From contig JAKSZT010054308.1 in NCBI GenBank assembly GCA_026826555.1, forward strand, positions 1,372,029 to 1,436,028: a stretch of 64,000 nt of DNA. Reading direction: 5' to 3'. Positions 1 to 11,700 of this stretch are shown here, in pieces; positions within the stretch are counted from its first letter, which is position 1; every line of letters begins with the position of its first letter. This DNA comes from Tolypeutes matacus. Taxonomy: Eukaryota > Chordata > Mammalia > Cingulata > Chlamyphoridae. The translations under genes were made by a program, and so were the position numbers. The notes under the pieces are model-generated. The model ran no database searches, was not told the DNA's origin, and worked only from the letters and a program-made list of their open reading frames with translations.

Positions 1-531
1 CAGGTTAAGCTTGAGATGCTTTTAGACAGACCCTCTTTTCTTCTCCCTCCACACTCTATCCCTTGGCAAGTGCATCCATGCCGAAAGCAGGATTTACCAT
101 CTATGTAATTTTTGACTTTCAGTTTGCCAACCCAGCCCTCCGCTCTGAACTACAGATGCGGATAACCAACTCCTGTTTTACATCATTACATGACATGACT
201 ATCTCAAAGGAATGTCCAAAACAAAACGTGCAGTATCCACCCACCCACCCACCCCCTACACCCAGACACAAATTGGGTCCTCTTCAGTGTTCTCTGTGTC
301 AATGTGTGGCACCACCATCCGTCTAGCTGTACAAGCCAGAAATCTGGGAGTCACCATAACACCTTCCTCTCCTGGGCCTGTCACATCCAGTATGTCATCA
401 GGCCTGGCTAATTTACCCTCTAAATCACTCACAGATCACACTCTTCTTACATCGCCTTACCATTCTCACTCTCCAGAACTCACTATCTCCCTTCCCTGCT
501 TGATTTTTCTTTATAGCATTTCCTTGGTTTG

Positions 532-562
<31 letters not shown>

Positions 563-689
563 GCCAATCATTTATCTCCATCTGACTAGAAAATAAGCCC
601 CATGAGGACAGGGATGAAACCATGCCTGCACATAGTGACTGGACGAATGAGTCTCCACTGTCACCACTCTGGTTCAGGCAAAAATGGTT
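1..689. other. Intergenic DNA, no gene seen
   Basis: I see no S100-type EF-hand exon or other recognisable coding sequence here. The open frames present are short and have no family motif. A (GTTTT)n tract lies at about 531-560. Confidence 0.6.
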
Positions 690-910
690 AAGAGCAGCAG
701 CTCTGAGATCAGACTGCCTGGGTTCATACCAGTTCTATGATCTAGGGCAAGTTATGTGACTTCTCTGTGCCTCTGTTTCCTCGTCTGTAAAATGAAGATC
801 ATGGAAGTACTTACTTCACAGGATTATGAGGATCAGGGGATCAATACATGAAAAATATTCAGAACTGCACCTGGAATAGAATAATGCAATAAAAATTAGC
901 TATTATTCTG
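690..910 (+). repeat. MIR SINE
   Basis: The segment runs from GCAGCTCTGAGATCAGACTG through CTCTGTTTCCTCGTCTGTAA to a block with TTATGAGGATCAGGGG. These are the recognisable core and 3' blocks of the ancient mammalian-wide MIR element, diverged but in order. Confidence 0.75.
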
Positions 911-1914
911 TCCTAGCTGGTCTCCCTGAGTCTACTCTGTCCCTCTCCCAATCTGTTTTCCATTTTGAAGAATGAGTGAGAGTTTTCAAAATTCAAACCT
1001 GATCATGTCACACATATGTGCGTGCACACACACACACACACACACCTGCACATTGCTGAAAGCCATTCAGTGGCTACCAGCCCTTAAACAGCGCCCCCAA
1101 GGCCCTCCCACCTCTCTAGCCTTGCCTTCTATCTCTTTCTACCTTGCTCTTGGACTTCAGTCACACTGGCTTTCTCTCAGTAATGCAAACTCCTCATGCC
1201 TTCTGCCACAGAGCCTTTGCACATGCCACTCCCTCTCTCTAGGAAGACCTTCTTTCCTTCAACCTCACTTCCACCTACTTTTTTTGCCTGGATAACTTCT
1301 ATTCATCATTCATATTCCACCTCAAATGTCAGTTCCTCAAAGATACTCTCTACTCTCAGGCTGTCAGGTTTCTTTGTTAAAAGTTCCTACATTATCATTT
1401 GCAATGAATGTGCCACACTAATGAAAGATGTTTGTGTGGGAGGTTGTGGGAGGTGTGGGAGGTATGGGAGGTGGGGCATAGGGGAATCCCTATATATTTT
1501 GTGTAACATTTATGTAATCTAAGTATCTTTTAAAAATTTTTTTTAAAAATTGTTTTTTTAAAGTTCCTACAAATGTGATCTTTTTCTTCAGCGGTTACCT
1601 TAGCTTGTAATTATCCACTTGTTTGTGTGATCATATGGTCATTTGCTATCTTCCCCTTCAAACTTCAAACCCCATAAAATCGGGATACATATCTCTTCCC
1701 ACTCTTTTTGTTACACACCTACTGTGTCTGGAATATACAAGTCACAATATACTGGAATGAATGAATGAATGAAGTCTGCAGCAGAAGCAGCCGCAGTCAC
1801 TACCATGCAGCATCTGTAGGGGACACTCTTGGCCATTCATAACTATTAGGGCCAAGACCTGGACAAGCGCCTTCTGCCCCTTGGGCTCTCTGCACGGGGC
1901 TGAGTCACAGTTCA
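911..1914. other. Intergenic DNA with a CA microsatellite and an ancient repeat
   Basis: A (CA)n run sits at 1026-1045. The block around 1190-1350, containing AGAGCCTTTGCACATGCCAC, looks like a common ancient interspersed repeat whose family I cannot name with certainty. No coding exon is recognised. Confidence 0.5.
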
Positions 1915-2045
1915 GCTGGCCACCAGCAGTATGTCTTTGGGGAGGTCACATCACTTCTCTGAGTCTTCATCTGTGAACTGTGGCTTGTGATGCTTATCTC
2001 ACAGGGATGTCACAAGACCAAATGAGGGTTTGTGAAAGGGTTTTT
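1915..2045 (+). repeat. Partial MIR-like SINE
   Basis: The order of a 'GGTCACATCACTTCTCTGAG' block, a 'CATCTGTGAACTG' block and a 'CACAGGGATGTCACAAG' block matches the 3' half of MIR, although it is heavily diverged. Confidence 0.5.
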
Positions 2046-2939
2046 TAAATCCTTTAACACTGGGCAAGTGGAAAGGATTGTTTCGTTTTCCAAAAGGAAC
2101 TTTACTAGGAATCTAAATGGAAAACAAAACCAAATGTACACTAAGTGCAAAGGCTGACACAGACAGTCTTTTGGTGACAAGATGAGTCAGGGTCTTACCC
2201 TAAAGAAGGTCAAGGCTGGCTACAAGTGGGTTTGATGGGCACCCACCACTTCAGGCCCAAGTGGTTTAGACACTAGGCCAGACCTGGGTGAGGCCCCCAA
2301 GAGAGGGCGCGCCCACTGTAAGGCCCCCACTGGAAGCTGCTCCTGGCTCCTCCCTCCCCTCGCAGGGGCTCAGCCTCCCCCTCTGGGCTGGGCTGAGCTG
2401 TTCCCCAGCCCTGCTCTGCGCCTGGTCCCGGGACTCCTGGGTGAGGAAGGCAAGCCCTTCTCTGGCCCCAGCACTCCCCAGGGAGGCTGCAGCCTGTGCT
2501 GCCTGACCCTACAGCAGCTGCTTTTGCTCCCCCGGGACCACTCTGTTTCCAGGCCCTGGACTTGCAAGCCCAGACTGCCGCTAAGTTTCTCTGAGCTCCT
2601 CTGCAACTCAGCTTCCTCCCAGAGCTCTAGGATTAATCAGAGGTCCCCTCGTAACAGACGTCTAGCTGGGGCCATAAGCCTGCTCCTTTGCCGGCAGGTG
2701 TTCTGAAGTCAGGTGGGATGGAAGCCCTAGGCTCCAGCAAAGCCCCAGGGGCAGAAAAAGGGGCAGCGCATCCTCCCTCAAGGAAGCATGAGTGGTCCTG
2801 GGGAACAGAGCTGGGGTTGTCTCCCCAAAACTCTGGCTCCTCCCTCTACCCTCCTAAAAGGTTCTCTCTCTGGTCTCTGATCTAGAGATAGGATTTCCCT
2901 CCCCCCCAGGTTTCCCTCTACCTTTGGAAGGAAAAATGG
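2046..2939. other. Intergenic DNA, no gene seen
   Basis: The stretch is GC-rich around 2280-2560, with short open frames on both strands but no family motif. I assign nothing. Confidence 0.5.
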
Positions 2940-3352
2940 TGCCTTAGTTTCCCAGCTACTAAAACAAATACCTTACCATGGGCTGGCTTAAACAATGGGA
3001 ATTGATCGGTTTTAAGGTCTGGAGAAATCTGAAATCAAGGCATCTCAGGGCAGTTCTGGGGCTGGCTGCCAGCAGTCCTTGGTCCTTGGCTTTTCTGTCA
3101 CATGGCAATGTGCAGGGCAATGTCTTCTCCTCCAATTCCACTGACTTCTGGCTTTTGCCCCTCCGTGTGGTTCTCTCTGTGACCTTCTCTGTAAGGCCCC
3201 AGTATAGGACTCAAGCCCACCCTGATTCCGGTGGCCACACCTTAACTAAAAATGACCTCATCAAAAGGTGCTGTTTACAATGGGTTCACACCCATGGGAG
3301 TGGTTTAAGATTAAGAATGTTTTTTCTGGGGGACATAATTCAGTCTGTCACA
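2940..3352 (-). repeat. Solo LTR, MaLR-like (copy 1)
   Basis: On the minus strand the element begins near TGTGACAGACTGAATTATGT and ends near GGGAAACTAAGGCA, so it has the 5'-TG...CA-3' ends of an LTR. The inner blocks, such as the AGTTAAGGTGTGGCC segment and the GCCAGCCCATGGTAAGGTAT end, resemble ERVL-MaLR LTRs. It is one of three copies in the same orientation (others at 4684-5130 and 6098-6537). No internal retroviral sequence or protein is present. Confidence 0.6.
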
Positions 3353-3456
3353 GTTTACCCTCTGGTCCCTGAAAAGACCTGTTCTTCCTACAGGCAAAAC
3401 ACATTCATTCCATCACAACATCTCAAAAGCCTTAAGCCATTTTAAAACAATTCTAA

Positions 3457-3862
3457 GGGGAAGCGGTTGTGGCTCAAGCGATTGGGCTCCCATCTACCAT
3501 ATAGGAGGCCCAGGGTTCGATTCCCGAGGCCTCCTGGTGGAAGGCAAGCTGACCCGCGCAGGAGTGCTGGCCCACGTGGAGAGCTGGCACAGCAAGACGA
3601 CGCAACAAAAAGAGACACAGAAGAGAGACAATTTAAAAAAAAAAGAAGAAGAAGAGAGACAATAAGAGATGCAGCAGACCAGGCAGCTGAGGTGGCACAA
3701 GAGATTGAGCACCTCTCCACTCTGGAAGGTCCCAGGATCGGTTCCCGGTGATGCCTAAAGAGAAGACAAGCAGACACAGAAGAACAGACAGCAAGTGCAA
3801 AACAATGGGGGGAGGTGGGGAGAGAAATAAATAAATAAATCTTAAATAAAAAAAAAAAAAAC
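3457..3862 (+). repeat. Dimeric tRNA-derived SINE (DAS-like)
   Basis: The left tRNA-like unit starts at GGGGAAGCGGTTGTGGCTCA and has the B box GGTTCGATTCCC. A second tRNA-like unit follows near 3685, with GCTGAGGTGGCACAAGAGA and GATCGGTTCCCGGTG. The element closes with an (AAAT)n and poly-A tail. The two-unit form recurs six more times in the window. Confidence 0.85.
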
Positions 3863-4683
3863 AGTGGTCCCTCCTGGAGCAAAATTTCTCTGTCTGATAG
3901 ATATGTGAAACCTGGGAAATAAGGTATCTGCTTACAATACACACTGGTGGGACAAGCATGGGATAAATGTTTCCATTCCAGAACGGGGAAATTGGAAGGA
4001 AAACAGAAGTCATGGGTCCCAAACAAATCCAAAACCCAGCAAGGCAAACTCCATTAGATTTCAAGGTCTGAGAGTCGTCGCTGGATTGATGTCTTGTCCT
4101 CCAGGCCCTATGGAGCAGAAGCCCCACCTTTCCAAGCACTTGCTCTCCCCAGACAAGGCTCTGCCGTCTTTGAGCATTGGGATGGTGGCTAGGCTCTCCA
4201 GGAATGCCGGGACACAGCCCCACCATCTCCTCACATTGCTCGGGCAGCACTGTCCCTGAAGGCCCATCCCTTCCAAGCAAAAAGTGCAGGGGCAGGCTTG
4301 CCCCAGATCTTTTCAGTCCAGACCTCTGCTTCCAAGGTTCTGCCTTGAAGCCATTCTGTTCTCAATTTGTCCCTTCTCTGTCCCTTTCAGTCCAAACTGG
4401 CAGTAGTTGTTCGCATACAAATTTACCCAGTTCTTTGCCACTTTATAACAGGGGATCACTTTTCCTCCAGTTTCCAATAACACATTCATCATTTCTTTCT
4501 AAAGCCTCTTTGGAAATACCTTGAATGTCCATATTTCCACCAATAGTCTTTTCAAACCACTCTAGACTTTTTATATCAAGGACCTCACAATTCTTCTAGC
4601 CTCCACTCCTTACCCAATTCCAAAGCCATTTCCACGTTTTTAGATATTTGTAGTAGCAGCACCCCCACTCCTGATTCTAAAAA
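3863..4683. other. Intergenic DNA, no gene seen
   Basis: Moderate-complexity sequence between a SINE and an LTR. I see no coding exon and cannot place any repeat family. Confidence 0.5.
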
Positions 4684-5130
4684 CTATCTTTGTTTCCCAG
4701 CTGCTAAGACAAATATCATACAATGGGTTGGCTTAAAAAGTGGGCATTTATTGGCTTTTGGTTTTGAGGCCAGGAGAAGTCCAAAATTGAGGCATCAGCA
4801 GGGCAATGCTTTCTCCCATAAGACGGTGGCCTTCTGGGACTGGCTGCCAGCAATCCTTGGTCCTTGGCTTTTCTGACACTTTTCTGCAGTGTTTTCCTTT
4901 CTTCTCCAGTTTCGTTGACTTCCAGCTTTTGCTCCTCCACATGGTTTTCTCTCTGTGGCCTTCTTTATATGGCCTCCAGTAATAGGACTAAGACCCACAC
5001 TAATTCAATTGGCCACATCTTAACTAAAAATAACCTCATCAAAAGGTCCTATGTACAATGGGCTCACACCCATTGGAGCGGATTCAGATTAAAGCATGCA
5101 TTTCTGGGGTACATAATTCAGTCTTCCACA
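4684..5130 (-). repeat. Solo LTR, MaLR-like (copy 2)
   Basis: This is colinear with copy 1 over most of its length. On the minus strand it runs from TGTGGAAGACTGAATTATGT to a terminus containing an AATAAA (plus-strand TTTATT near 4747) and TTAAGCCAACCCATTGTATG, as expected for the 3' part of a MaLR-type LTR. Confidence 0.65.
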
Positions 5131-5632
5131 GGAATGCTGAGTAGAGTGAGGGGGAACAGGCTTGATGTAGAAGACTGGAAAGTGCACTGAGGAGCTGGTC
5201 CTTGGAAGGGAGGAGGCAGGAAGGGCTGTTCTATCCTGAACTGCCTCCAGGACTCCTCATGAGATCTCCTGCATCACCCACTTGGAGGAACCAACTCCTC
5301 TACCACCCCAAGGCCCTACCACCAGGCCATCCCAGCTCTATCTTCCAGGACGCTCTTTGCCCATTTTCCTCTCCCCCACACCTGCCTCTCTCCTGCTTTC
5401 CATCCCAAGCCCTCCTCCAGGAAGCCTTATGAGGTAGCTCCACACTGCTGGTGACCCTGCTGCCTCTAAAGCAGTGATCTTCATAGGTTTTGCTTCTGTG
5501 CTCCCTAAAGGAATTTTGAAAAACTCTGTACTGCCTCACAAATTTTTAAGTTGATAGCCAAGATTTTTCATCATAAGTTTAAATCCTGGCAAACTGTATA
5601 ATTTCTGAAATATTATAGATATTGAAATTTTT
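5131..5632. other. Intergenic DNA, no gene seen
   Basis: No coding exon or repeat family is recognised before the next SINE. Confidence 0.5.
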
Positions 5633-5782
5633 AAAATACAACTGTTAGGGAAACGGATGTGGCTCAGGAGGTTCGGCGTCCGTCTACCATATGGAGAGAC
5701 CGGGGTTCGATCCCCGGTCCCTCCCGGTAAAAAATAAATAAATAAATAAAATAAAATAAAATAAAATAAAATACAACTGTTA
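5633..5782 (+). repeat. Short DAS-type SINE with 15-bp target duplication
   Basis: A single tRNA-like unit (about 5648-5725) with B box GGTTCGATCCCCGG is followed by an (AAAT)n/(AAAAT)n tail. The perfect direct repeat AAAATACAACTGTTA at 5633-5647 and 5768-5782 is its target-site duplication, which shows LINE-1-type retroposition. Confidence 0.9.
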
Positions 5783-5792
5783 AAACTCTGTT

Positions 5793-5917
5793 TTGTTGTT
5801 GTTGTTGTTGGGTTTTTTGTTTGTCTGTTTGTTTTTGAGGTACCTGGGGCAGGAGACTGATCCCAGAACCTTGAATGTGGGAAGCCGGCACTCAACCGCT
5901 GAGCCACATTGGCTTTC
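5793..5917 (-). repeat. tRNA-derived SINE, minus strand
   Basis: On the minus strand the body starts near AAAGCCAATGTGGCTCAGCG and has a B-box-like GGTTCTGGGATCAG. A T-rich stretch on the plus strand at 5793-5835 is its A-rich tail. It is more diverged than the element at 5648. Confidence 0.75.
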
Positions 5918-5925
5918 CTGAGTTG

Positions 5926-6055
5926 TTTTTTTTTTTCATTTGATTTGCTTGTTGTTTGCTGTTGTTGTTTTTTTCTCAGGAGACACCAGGAACCAAACCT
6001 GGGACCTCCCTTGTGGGATGTGGGAGCTCAACCACTTGAGCCACATCTGCTCCCA
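5926..6055 (-). repeat. tRNA-derived SINE, minus strand
   Basis: The minus strand reads GGGAGCAGATGTGGCTCAAG followed by a B-box-like GGTTTGGTTCC. The tail is the T-rich plus-strand stretch 5926-5970. It abuts the previous SINE in the same orientation. Confidence 0.8.
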
Positions 6056-6097
6056 AAATCCTGTTTTAAATGTGTATTCAGTGAAATCTAAATATTA

Positions 6098-6537
6098 TGG
6101 CAATGTTTTAGTTTCCCAGCCCTAAAACAAAAACCATACAATGGGTTGGCTTAACAACAGGAATTTATTGGCTCACAGTTCCAAAGGCTAGAAGAATTGC
6201 TTCCTCCCAGGGTCAATATATTCTGGCTAGTAAGCAAATTTGGGGCTCCTTGTCTTTTCCATCACCTGGCAATGCACATGGCAGCATCTTCTCCTCTTCC
6301 CTATTCCGTTGACTTCCAGCTTCTTGCTGCTCCTCTGGCTTCTCCCTTGTCTCACTTCACTCTGTTTATAAAGGAATCCAGTAACCCAGATAATAGCCAA
6401 ACCTGATTCAGGTGAGCCACACCTTAACTGGAGTAACATCTTGAAGAGATCTTTTTTTACAATGGATTCACACCCACCAGAATGCTGACCAAGACAAAGA
6501 ACATGTCCAAACTGGGGTACATGATTCAATCCACCAA
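6098..6537 (-). repeat. Solo LTR, MaLR-like (copy 3)
   Basis: This is the third member of the same family. The minus strand contains TACCCCAGTTTGGACATG, AGTTAAGGTGTGGC and, near its end, AATAAATTCCTGTTGTTAAG, which supplies an AATAAA. No internal retroviral genes are seen. Confidence 0.65.
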
Positions 6538-7507
6538 AGGTGATTAGATACCCTCCATCATCCATTTAAAATATAGAGAGCTATATGCCAGTGGGTTCTT
6601 CTTTATCATTCAGTCAAGGCGACATAGGAATAGTTGAGACAGGTAAAGGGTATGCCTTTCGTTTTTAATTGGGGAAGGGTTATTGGAAAGGAGAGGTAGT
6701 GTGATACCTTATCTGCAGGCCTGAGACAGATCCATTTTAGAAGATTGAGGGTCTGTAAGTGGATTCCAATAGAACTATCTGGACCCCACCCCACCCCATT
6801 ACCTAAGGAAGAGCCAGGCTTGGTTCTGCCTCAGCCTGCGCATTTCGTGGAAAATCTTGAACCCTGGGGCACACTGCCCCAGTTTGAAAACCCCTATCCA
6901 GAGCTCTGCTGGCTAGATTTCCTGCCCTGGTCCTCTGCCTTCCCACTGGGGCACGTGTCATCTGTCCTTCAGACAGGCAGGGTTGCCTCAGTGCAAAAGC
7001 AGGGGAGAAAGAGGAAGACTCGCCTTGTCCCTTCCAGCAGCCACAGCTGTTTCCTTTCCCACTCCCAACTGCAACTCAGGGCTCCCACATCCCTCCTTCC
7101 TGGCACCCCTACTTTCCCATTCCACAAACTTCTCTGAATATTGGAATAATCTATTGATGAGGAATCAGGGCCTCAGAGCTACTCATGGCTCAAGATGACT
7201 CTCTCAGGGAAGTGCAGTGAAGACTTAATGAGACATATGTGTGCCTGGAAGTGGAAAATCAGTCTGAGTCTGGGCTCTGGAGACCTTTGGCCCTTCATGG
7301 AGGAGAAGGGAAGGAAATGCCAGCCCAGGGTTGACAGCACCTGGTGGGACCCAAGATTTCTGGCTTCTTTCTTGCTCGATCTTTGAGGATTCTCTGTGAG
7401 ACCCCCTTGTCTTAGGGCCCAGGACAAAGCTGACCAAGGCATGAGGTGGTCCCAAGGAATGGGAAAGTTTTAATGAGCATCACAAAGGAACCAAGTGAGA
7501 GGGATAC
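6538..7507. other. Intergenic DNA downstream of S100A16
   Basis: This unique-looking sequence lies between the last LTR and the S100A16 polyadenylation site. Its open frames have no family motif. Confidence 0.5.
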
Positions 7508-7524
7508 AATCTCCAAATCCAGCC

Positions 7525-7530
7525 TTTATT
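7525..7530 (-). terminator. S100A16: S100A16 polyadenylation signal
   Basis: A canonical AATAAA on the minus strand lies about 575 bases after the S100A16 stop codon, with G/T-rich sequence beyond it. This length fits a short S100 3' UTR, with cleavage probably near 7508. Confidence 0.65.
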
Positions 7531-8102
7531 GCCATTCTTTTAGTGGCTAAGCAGGAGGGAGGAGACCCAGTTCTGCTTTGCTCATTCCCAGATGCAGAGG
7601 CAGCTGGGGAGGGGATCCCTAGATGTGCTTCTTTACCCAGCAGAAGTGCTAAGGGGAAGGTGGGAGGTGTCTGCTGCTGCTTCCAGGAGCAAGAAGACTC
7701 CCAGCAGCGAGCTGCCCTCTGGAGGTCAGGACAGTCCCAGAATCAGACAGGAATCAGGCAGGATCATCAGACATTGGAAGGGTAGGTGGACTGAAAAGGA
7801 GAGGAAACTCTTGGGGTCTCCCAACAGCATTAAGATCTCACAGAGGGCCCCCTCCCCCCAGGGCCTGCTAGTTTCAAGAACGGAAACCGTCGGGGAGGTG
7901 CCCCCAGTATGAGACATTCACAGAGGGACCCTGACATCGCCCTCTGCTCAGCAAGGCTCAAGAGAAAGTCTGGAGGGAGAAGCTAGGACAATCTGAAAGG
8001 AGAAGTCTGGGTAGGTTGAAGAAGCCAAGGAGGGATCCTGGGGGAGCACTTCGGAGCTGTGCATCGGGACCAGTGCCGTGAAGGGGTGGCAGGAGGGGTC
8101 CC

Positions 8103-8733
8103 CTAGCTGCTGCTCTGCTGCTCCTGCTGGCGGATGAGGTTGGCGATGGGGCTGGTGATGCCGCCTATCAAGGTCCAGTACTCGTCGAAGCTGATGCGCC
8201 CGTCGTGGTTGGCATCCAGGTTCTGGATGAGCTTGTCGGCAGCTTTGCGGTTCCCCGTGTCCTGGGGAGGAGCCGGGGGGTCAGCAACTCTGGGGGTGGC
8301 AGCCCCCACAGAGCCCCCAGAGCGGGACCCTGCGCTGTTTGAGGATCTGGCCTGGGCAGCCCCTGCTCTTGGAAAATGCAATCAGAGCCCCCACTGGCTC
8401 ATGCCTGTGGGGAAGGGGGGAGGCTGGGGAGGGGGGTACCCTAAAAGGACAGAGGCCTTGGTGGGCAGGACACCCTGAGAGAACAGAGGACTGTGGAGTG
8501 GGGTGGGGAATACACACCGAGAAGCAGAGGCCTCAGAGGGGGTGAGGGCAGGGCCTTGGGTTTGGGGGTGTGGGGCTTACGGTCAGCATGTGGTTGAGCT
8601 CCTTCTGGAGCATCTTGCGGAAACTGCTCTTGCTGATTTTATTCTTGACCAGGCTGTGCTTAGACACGTATTTGTAGAAGTTGTCCACCAGGATCACGAC
8701 CGCCTTCTCCAGCTCCGTGTAGCTGTCTGCCAT
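8103..8733 (-). CDS. S100A16: S100A16, EF-hand calcium-binding protein
   Basis: Two coding exons assemble into 103 residues, the same length as human S100A16 and nearly identical to it. Exon A is 8733-8581 (residues 1-51, MADSYTELEKAV... to HMLT), with donor GTAAGC. Exon B is 8261-8103 (residues 52-103, DTGNRKAADKL... to EQQSSS, stop TAG), with a CAG acceptor. The intron is phase 0 and only 319 bases. The start is the first ATG after an upstream acceptor at 8757. The C-terminal EF-hand loop is canonical at residues 67-78 (DANHDGRISFDE). The N-terminal S100-type loop (about 25-38, HSLVKNKISKSSF) lacks a usual acidic end ligand, as in the family, so one Ca2+ per monomer is expected. S100A16 proteins are homodimeric, mainly cytosolic and nuclear, broadly expressed and linked to adipocyte and epithelial biology. 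No disabling change is seen. Confidence 0.97.
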
Positions 8734-8757
8734 CTCACCCGCCTCACCTCACGGGGC
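8581..8757 (-). other. S100A16: S100A16 exon carrying the start codon, with 5' UTR
   Basis: A CAG acceptor at 8760-8758 on the minus strand opens the exon, giving 24 untranslated bases before the ATG at 8733-8731. Upstream untranslated sequence must therefore come from at least one separate 5' exon, as in other S100 genes. Confidence 0.75.
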
Positions 8758-11700
8758 CTGGCAACGTGAAGGGGCAAGATAAGAAGAGACCCCACAGGCC
8801 AAACCTCCTCCCGCACCACCACGGTGGACCCTGGACCCCGGGCACCGGGCCCCCTGGATTGGTTCGTCCTCCGGAGGATGCAGGGGAAAGAATACGAGGA
8901 CAAGGCTGGCGTGGGTTTGTCCTGGAATGAGAACTATGTGGCTCCTCTCAGCCAGCGGCTCCCAGCTCAACTGCCTCTGCAGGTTCTCCAGGCCCTGCCC
9001 CAGCCCCAGGTGCTGGGCTGACAGCCACTCAGAGCCCCAGCGAGAGCAAGAGGCTCCCCTGGGAAGAGGAGGAGAGTAATCGCAACAGAGCAAGAGGTTG
9101 GGGCCTAAGCCCGCCCAATCCCTTCAGCCATACTCCAGAGCCATGAGTCCAGGGCCTCTGGCCATGGCTCCCCTCTCTGGGAAAGAACAAGGTCCTGATC
9201 CATCAAGTTAGACACTGTGCTGCCTCCCAGCCATACGCCATTATCCTCTCCCTACTCACTACCCCTAAATATATATACAGAAAGGACCCCAACCCCACCC
9301 AATTACCTAAGGAAGAGCCAGGCCTGGTTCTGCCCCAACTGGAGACGAACCCTGGACACAGTGGCAGCCTGCCACAGGCCACAGGCCTCTCCCCCACACC
9401 CCAGGACAAAAGGCACTCACATTTCCAGCGGATATAGCCTTCTGAATAACAGGATATGAGGGAGCAGGCGGATCTACTCTGTGAGTTGCCGCCCATGCCC
9501 AGAGCCCCCCCAAGTCAACCCGGGCAAATCAGACTCCCCTCCCGCCCCCAAACCCAGGAATGAACTCCAGCTGCCTTCGCCAGGCGGGTTCTGGCCAGGG
9601 GCGGTGGACACAGCAAAGGCAAGCAGCAGTCTGATTTGGGGCCGCCCCTGTCCCTGCCACCTGCTTTCTAACCCCTCCCGTGCCTCTCCCTGCCCCCTCC
9701 ACCTTGCCGGAGCCTGCCCATCACTCAGGCCCTGCCCAAAGCACACTCCCCCCCTGCGAGGAGCCTGCCAGACCCCTGCCTCAGCGCCCTCCTCCTCTGC
9801 CTCCCACAGGCAAGCCTGTCTTCACGGCTCTCGGCCCAGCAGTTACAGGGCCCAAGAACTGGTGTAGCCCAGCCTCTTCCTGGCTCTTGTCTCCCCAGAC
9901 ATTCCTGGAAGCCAGGATAGTGTTTCTTACACACAGCCGCTGTATTTGATCAACCAAACGGCAGGACTCACAGACTACCAGGAAGACTTGGAATTTGGGG
10001 CTTTTTTTTTTTTTTCAATCCGGGCTAGACTGTCTCCCTTTTAATGTCTGCATCTCTGCTAGCCCACTGTACCTGGCCCGGTGCCTTGCTCAGGGTAGAT
10101 GTTCTATAAATGTCAGGCCCCCTTCCAGCCCGGACACCAGGTATCCAAGACCCCTGACGGCTGGTGAGGGTCTGTGCTTTTCTGAGGGAAGGGTGAGACC
10201 CAGAGGTGAGGCAGGTTAGTTTAGGGAATGAAGGAAGGGGACTGGGACCCGGCTGAGAACATGGCTGCAAGACCCCGCCCGGAAAACCCCTGAGGGGAAG
10301 CCTGCTACTAATTACAAAGCCAGAAAGACCTGGCTGAGACCCTGGCCACTTGGCCCCATTTGGAACCCTTTCCGGGGTTAAGGGGAAGCCCCGGATACCT
10401 CCAAACAAAAGGCCTCCTCACTGGCCCCTGAGAGCTAAAAGGTGGGGAATGAATCAGAACAGCAAACAGCTGGGGCCGGTCTCCAGCGTTAGGAAGGGTG
10501 AGAAGGTAAGGTCTTTGAAAAAGGCCTAGGAAGCGGATGTGGCTCCAACTGCTGGGCACCCGCCTCCCACATGGGAGGTTCCGGGTTCAGATCCTGGTGC
10601 CTCCTTAAAAGAAGACGAGCAGAGAGGGGACAGTGAGCCCAAACAATGGGGGCGGGGGGGGGGGGGGGGGGGGGGACGGCAGAAAAAAAAAAAAAAAATC
10701 TTAAAAAAAAAAGCCTAGCCTGGGGCTCCACGTGCACGCCTCGCCCTGCAGCACACCCACAATCAATGTCTCAGATTGCGTGCTGTTTTTCTTTTCTTGT
10801 TTCGTCATAAACTCTTTACTCCCTTGCCTACCCTATGGCATGTCCTTAAATTCTTTTATGCCACATTAGCCAAAAACCTAGAAGCCCAGAACCCAGAGCG
10901 TTCTGCTAAGAGAGGGGCAAAGCCAGGAAGCAGGAGGGAAGCAGGGCTGGGTGGTCAGGCTGGGGCAGCAGCGCATCTCCGACCCGGAGTCCTGCCCTTT
11001 CTCTCCCTGGCCTTGCCCAGTTGACCACTGGCCTGTGGCCGGAAGGACGAAGTATGGAGCCGTGACTGCAGGAAACCATATTCTTTTCCACACTGGTTAT
11101 TTGTTAAGGGTGGAACTGTGTGGCTCAATGTTTGTATCTTTATAAGACGTTCGCACAAATGCTCGAGTATTCACAAATGAGGAGGAAAAATATTTGTCAA
11201 TCCCTGAACCCTGAACCGCCTGCTCTGCTGCCCTTGGCTGTGGGGTGGCCCAGGACTATGACCAGTGTTCCTGGGGATTCTGGAAGTCATACCCATTTCC
11301 AGAGGGACTGCGCCAAGCCTGCTCCCAGTCAAGCGTCAGGAGTGAGGAGAGAGCTCAGAGGACCCCACACACACTCACAGCTTTAACCATCTCAGACCTG
11401 GTTCCCTCAGCGAGGGACCCTGTGGGACTAGCCAGGGAGAGGGGAAAGGGAAGGCAGTTGTCTTGGGGGGCGATGTGCCTCTGCCCCACCCCACCGCCTT
11501 CCTCATCTACCTCCTTCTGGCAGTCTTATTTCTCTGAGTCTTCTGCCTTGCCTCTGTACCCTACCCTGAACTGGCCTCTGGCAGCAGCCAAGCAGGCAAG
11601 TCACACCCCAAAAGACTACCCAACCACTTGCTGTCAGGTGTGCTGGGTGATCCCAGAGAGGTGGCTCAGCATCTCTGGGCTTCAGTTGCTAGGCCCTCTT

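Noticed and set aside
1..2900. S100A2 or another S100 gene at the left end
   Set aside because: I searched the frames by eye for the S100 signature (an xxELExAxxxxxxxFHxxS-type helix and a D-x-N-x-D-G loop) and found none.
3442..4047. A 201-codon minus-strand open frame
   Set aside because: It is read through a dimeric SINE and its flanks, and its long hydrophobic run comes from the poly-T complement of the SINE tail.
5741..5767. AAAAT repeats as a regulatory AT-rich element
   Set aside because: This is simply the tail of the SINE bounded by the AAAATACAACTGTTA duplication.
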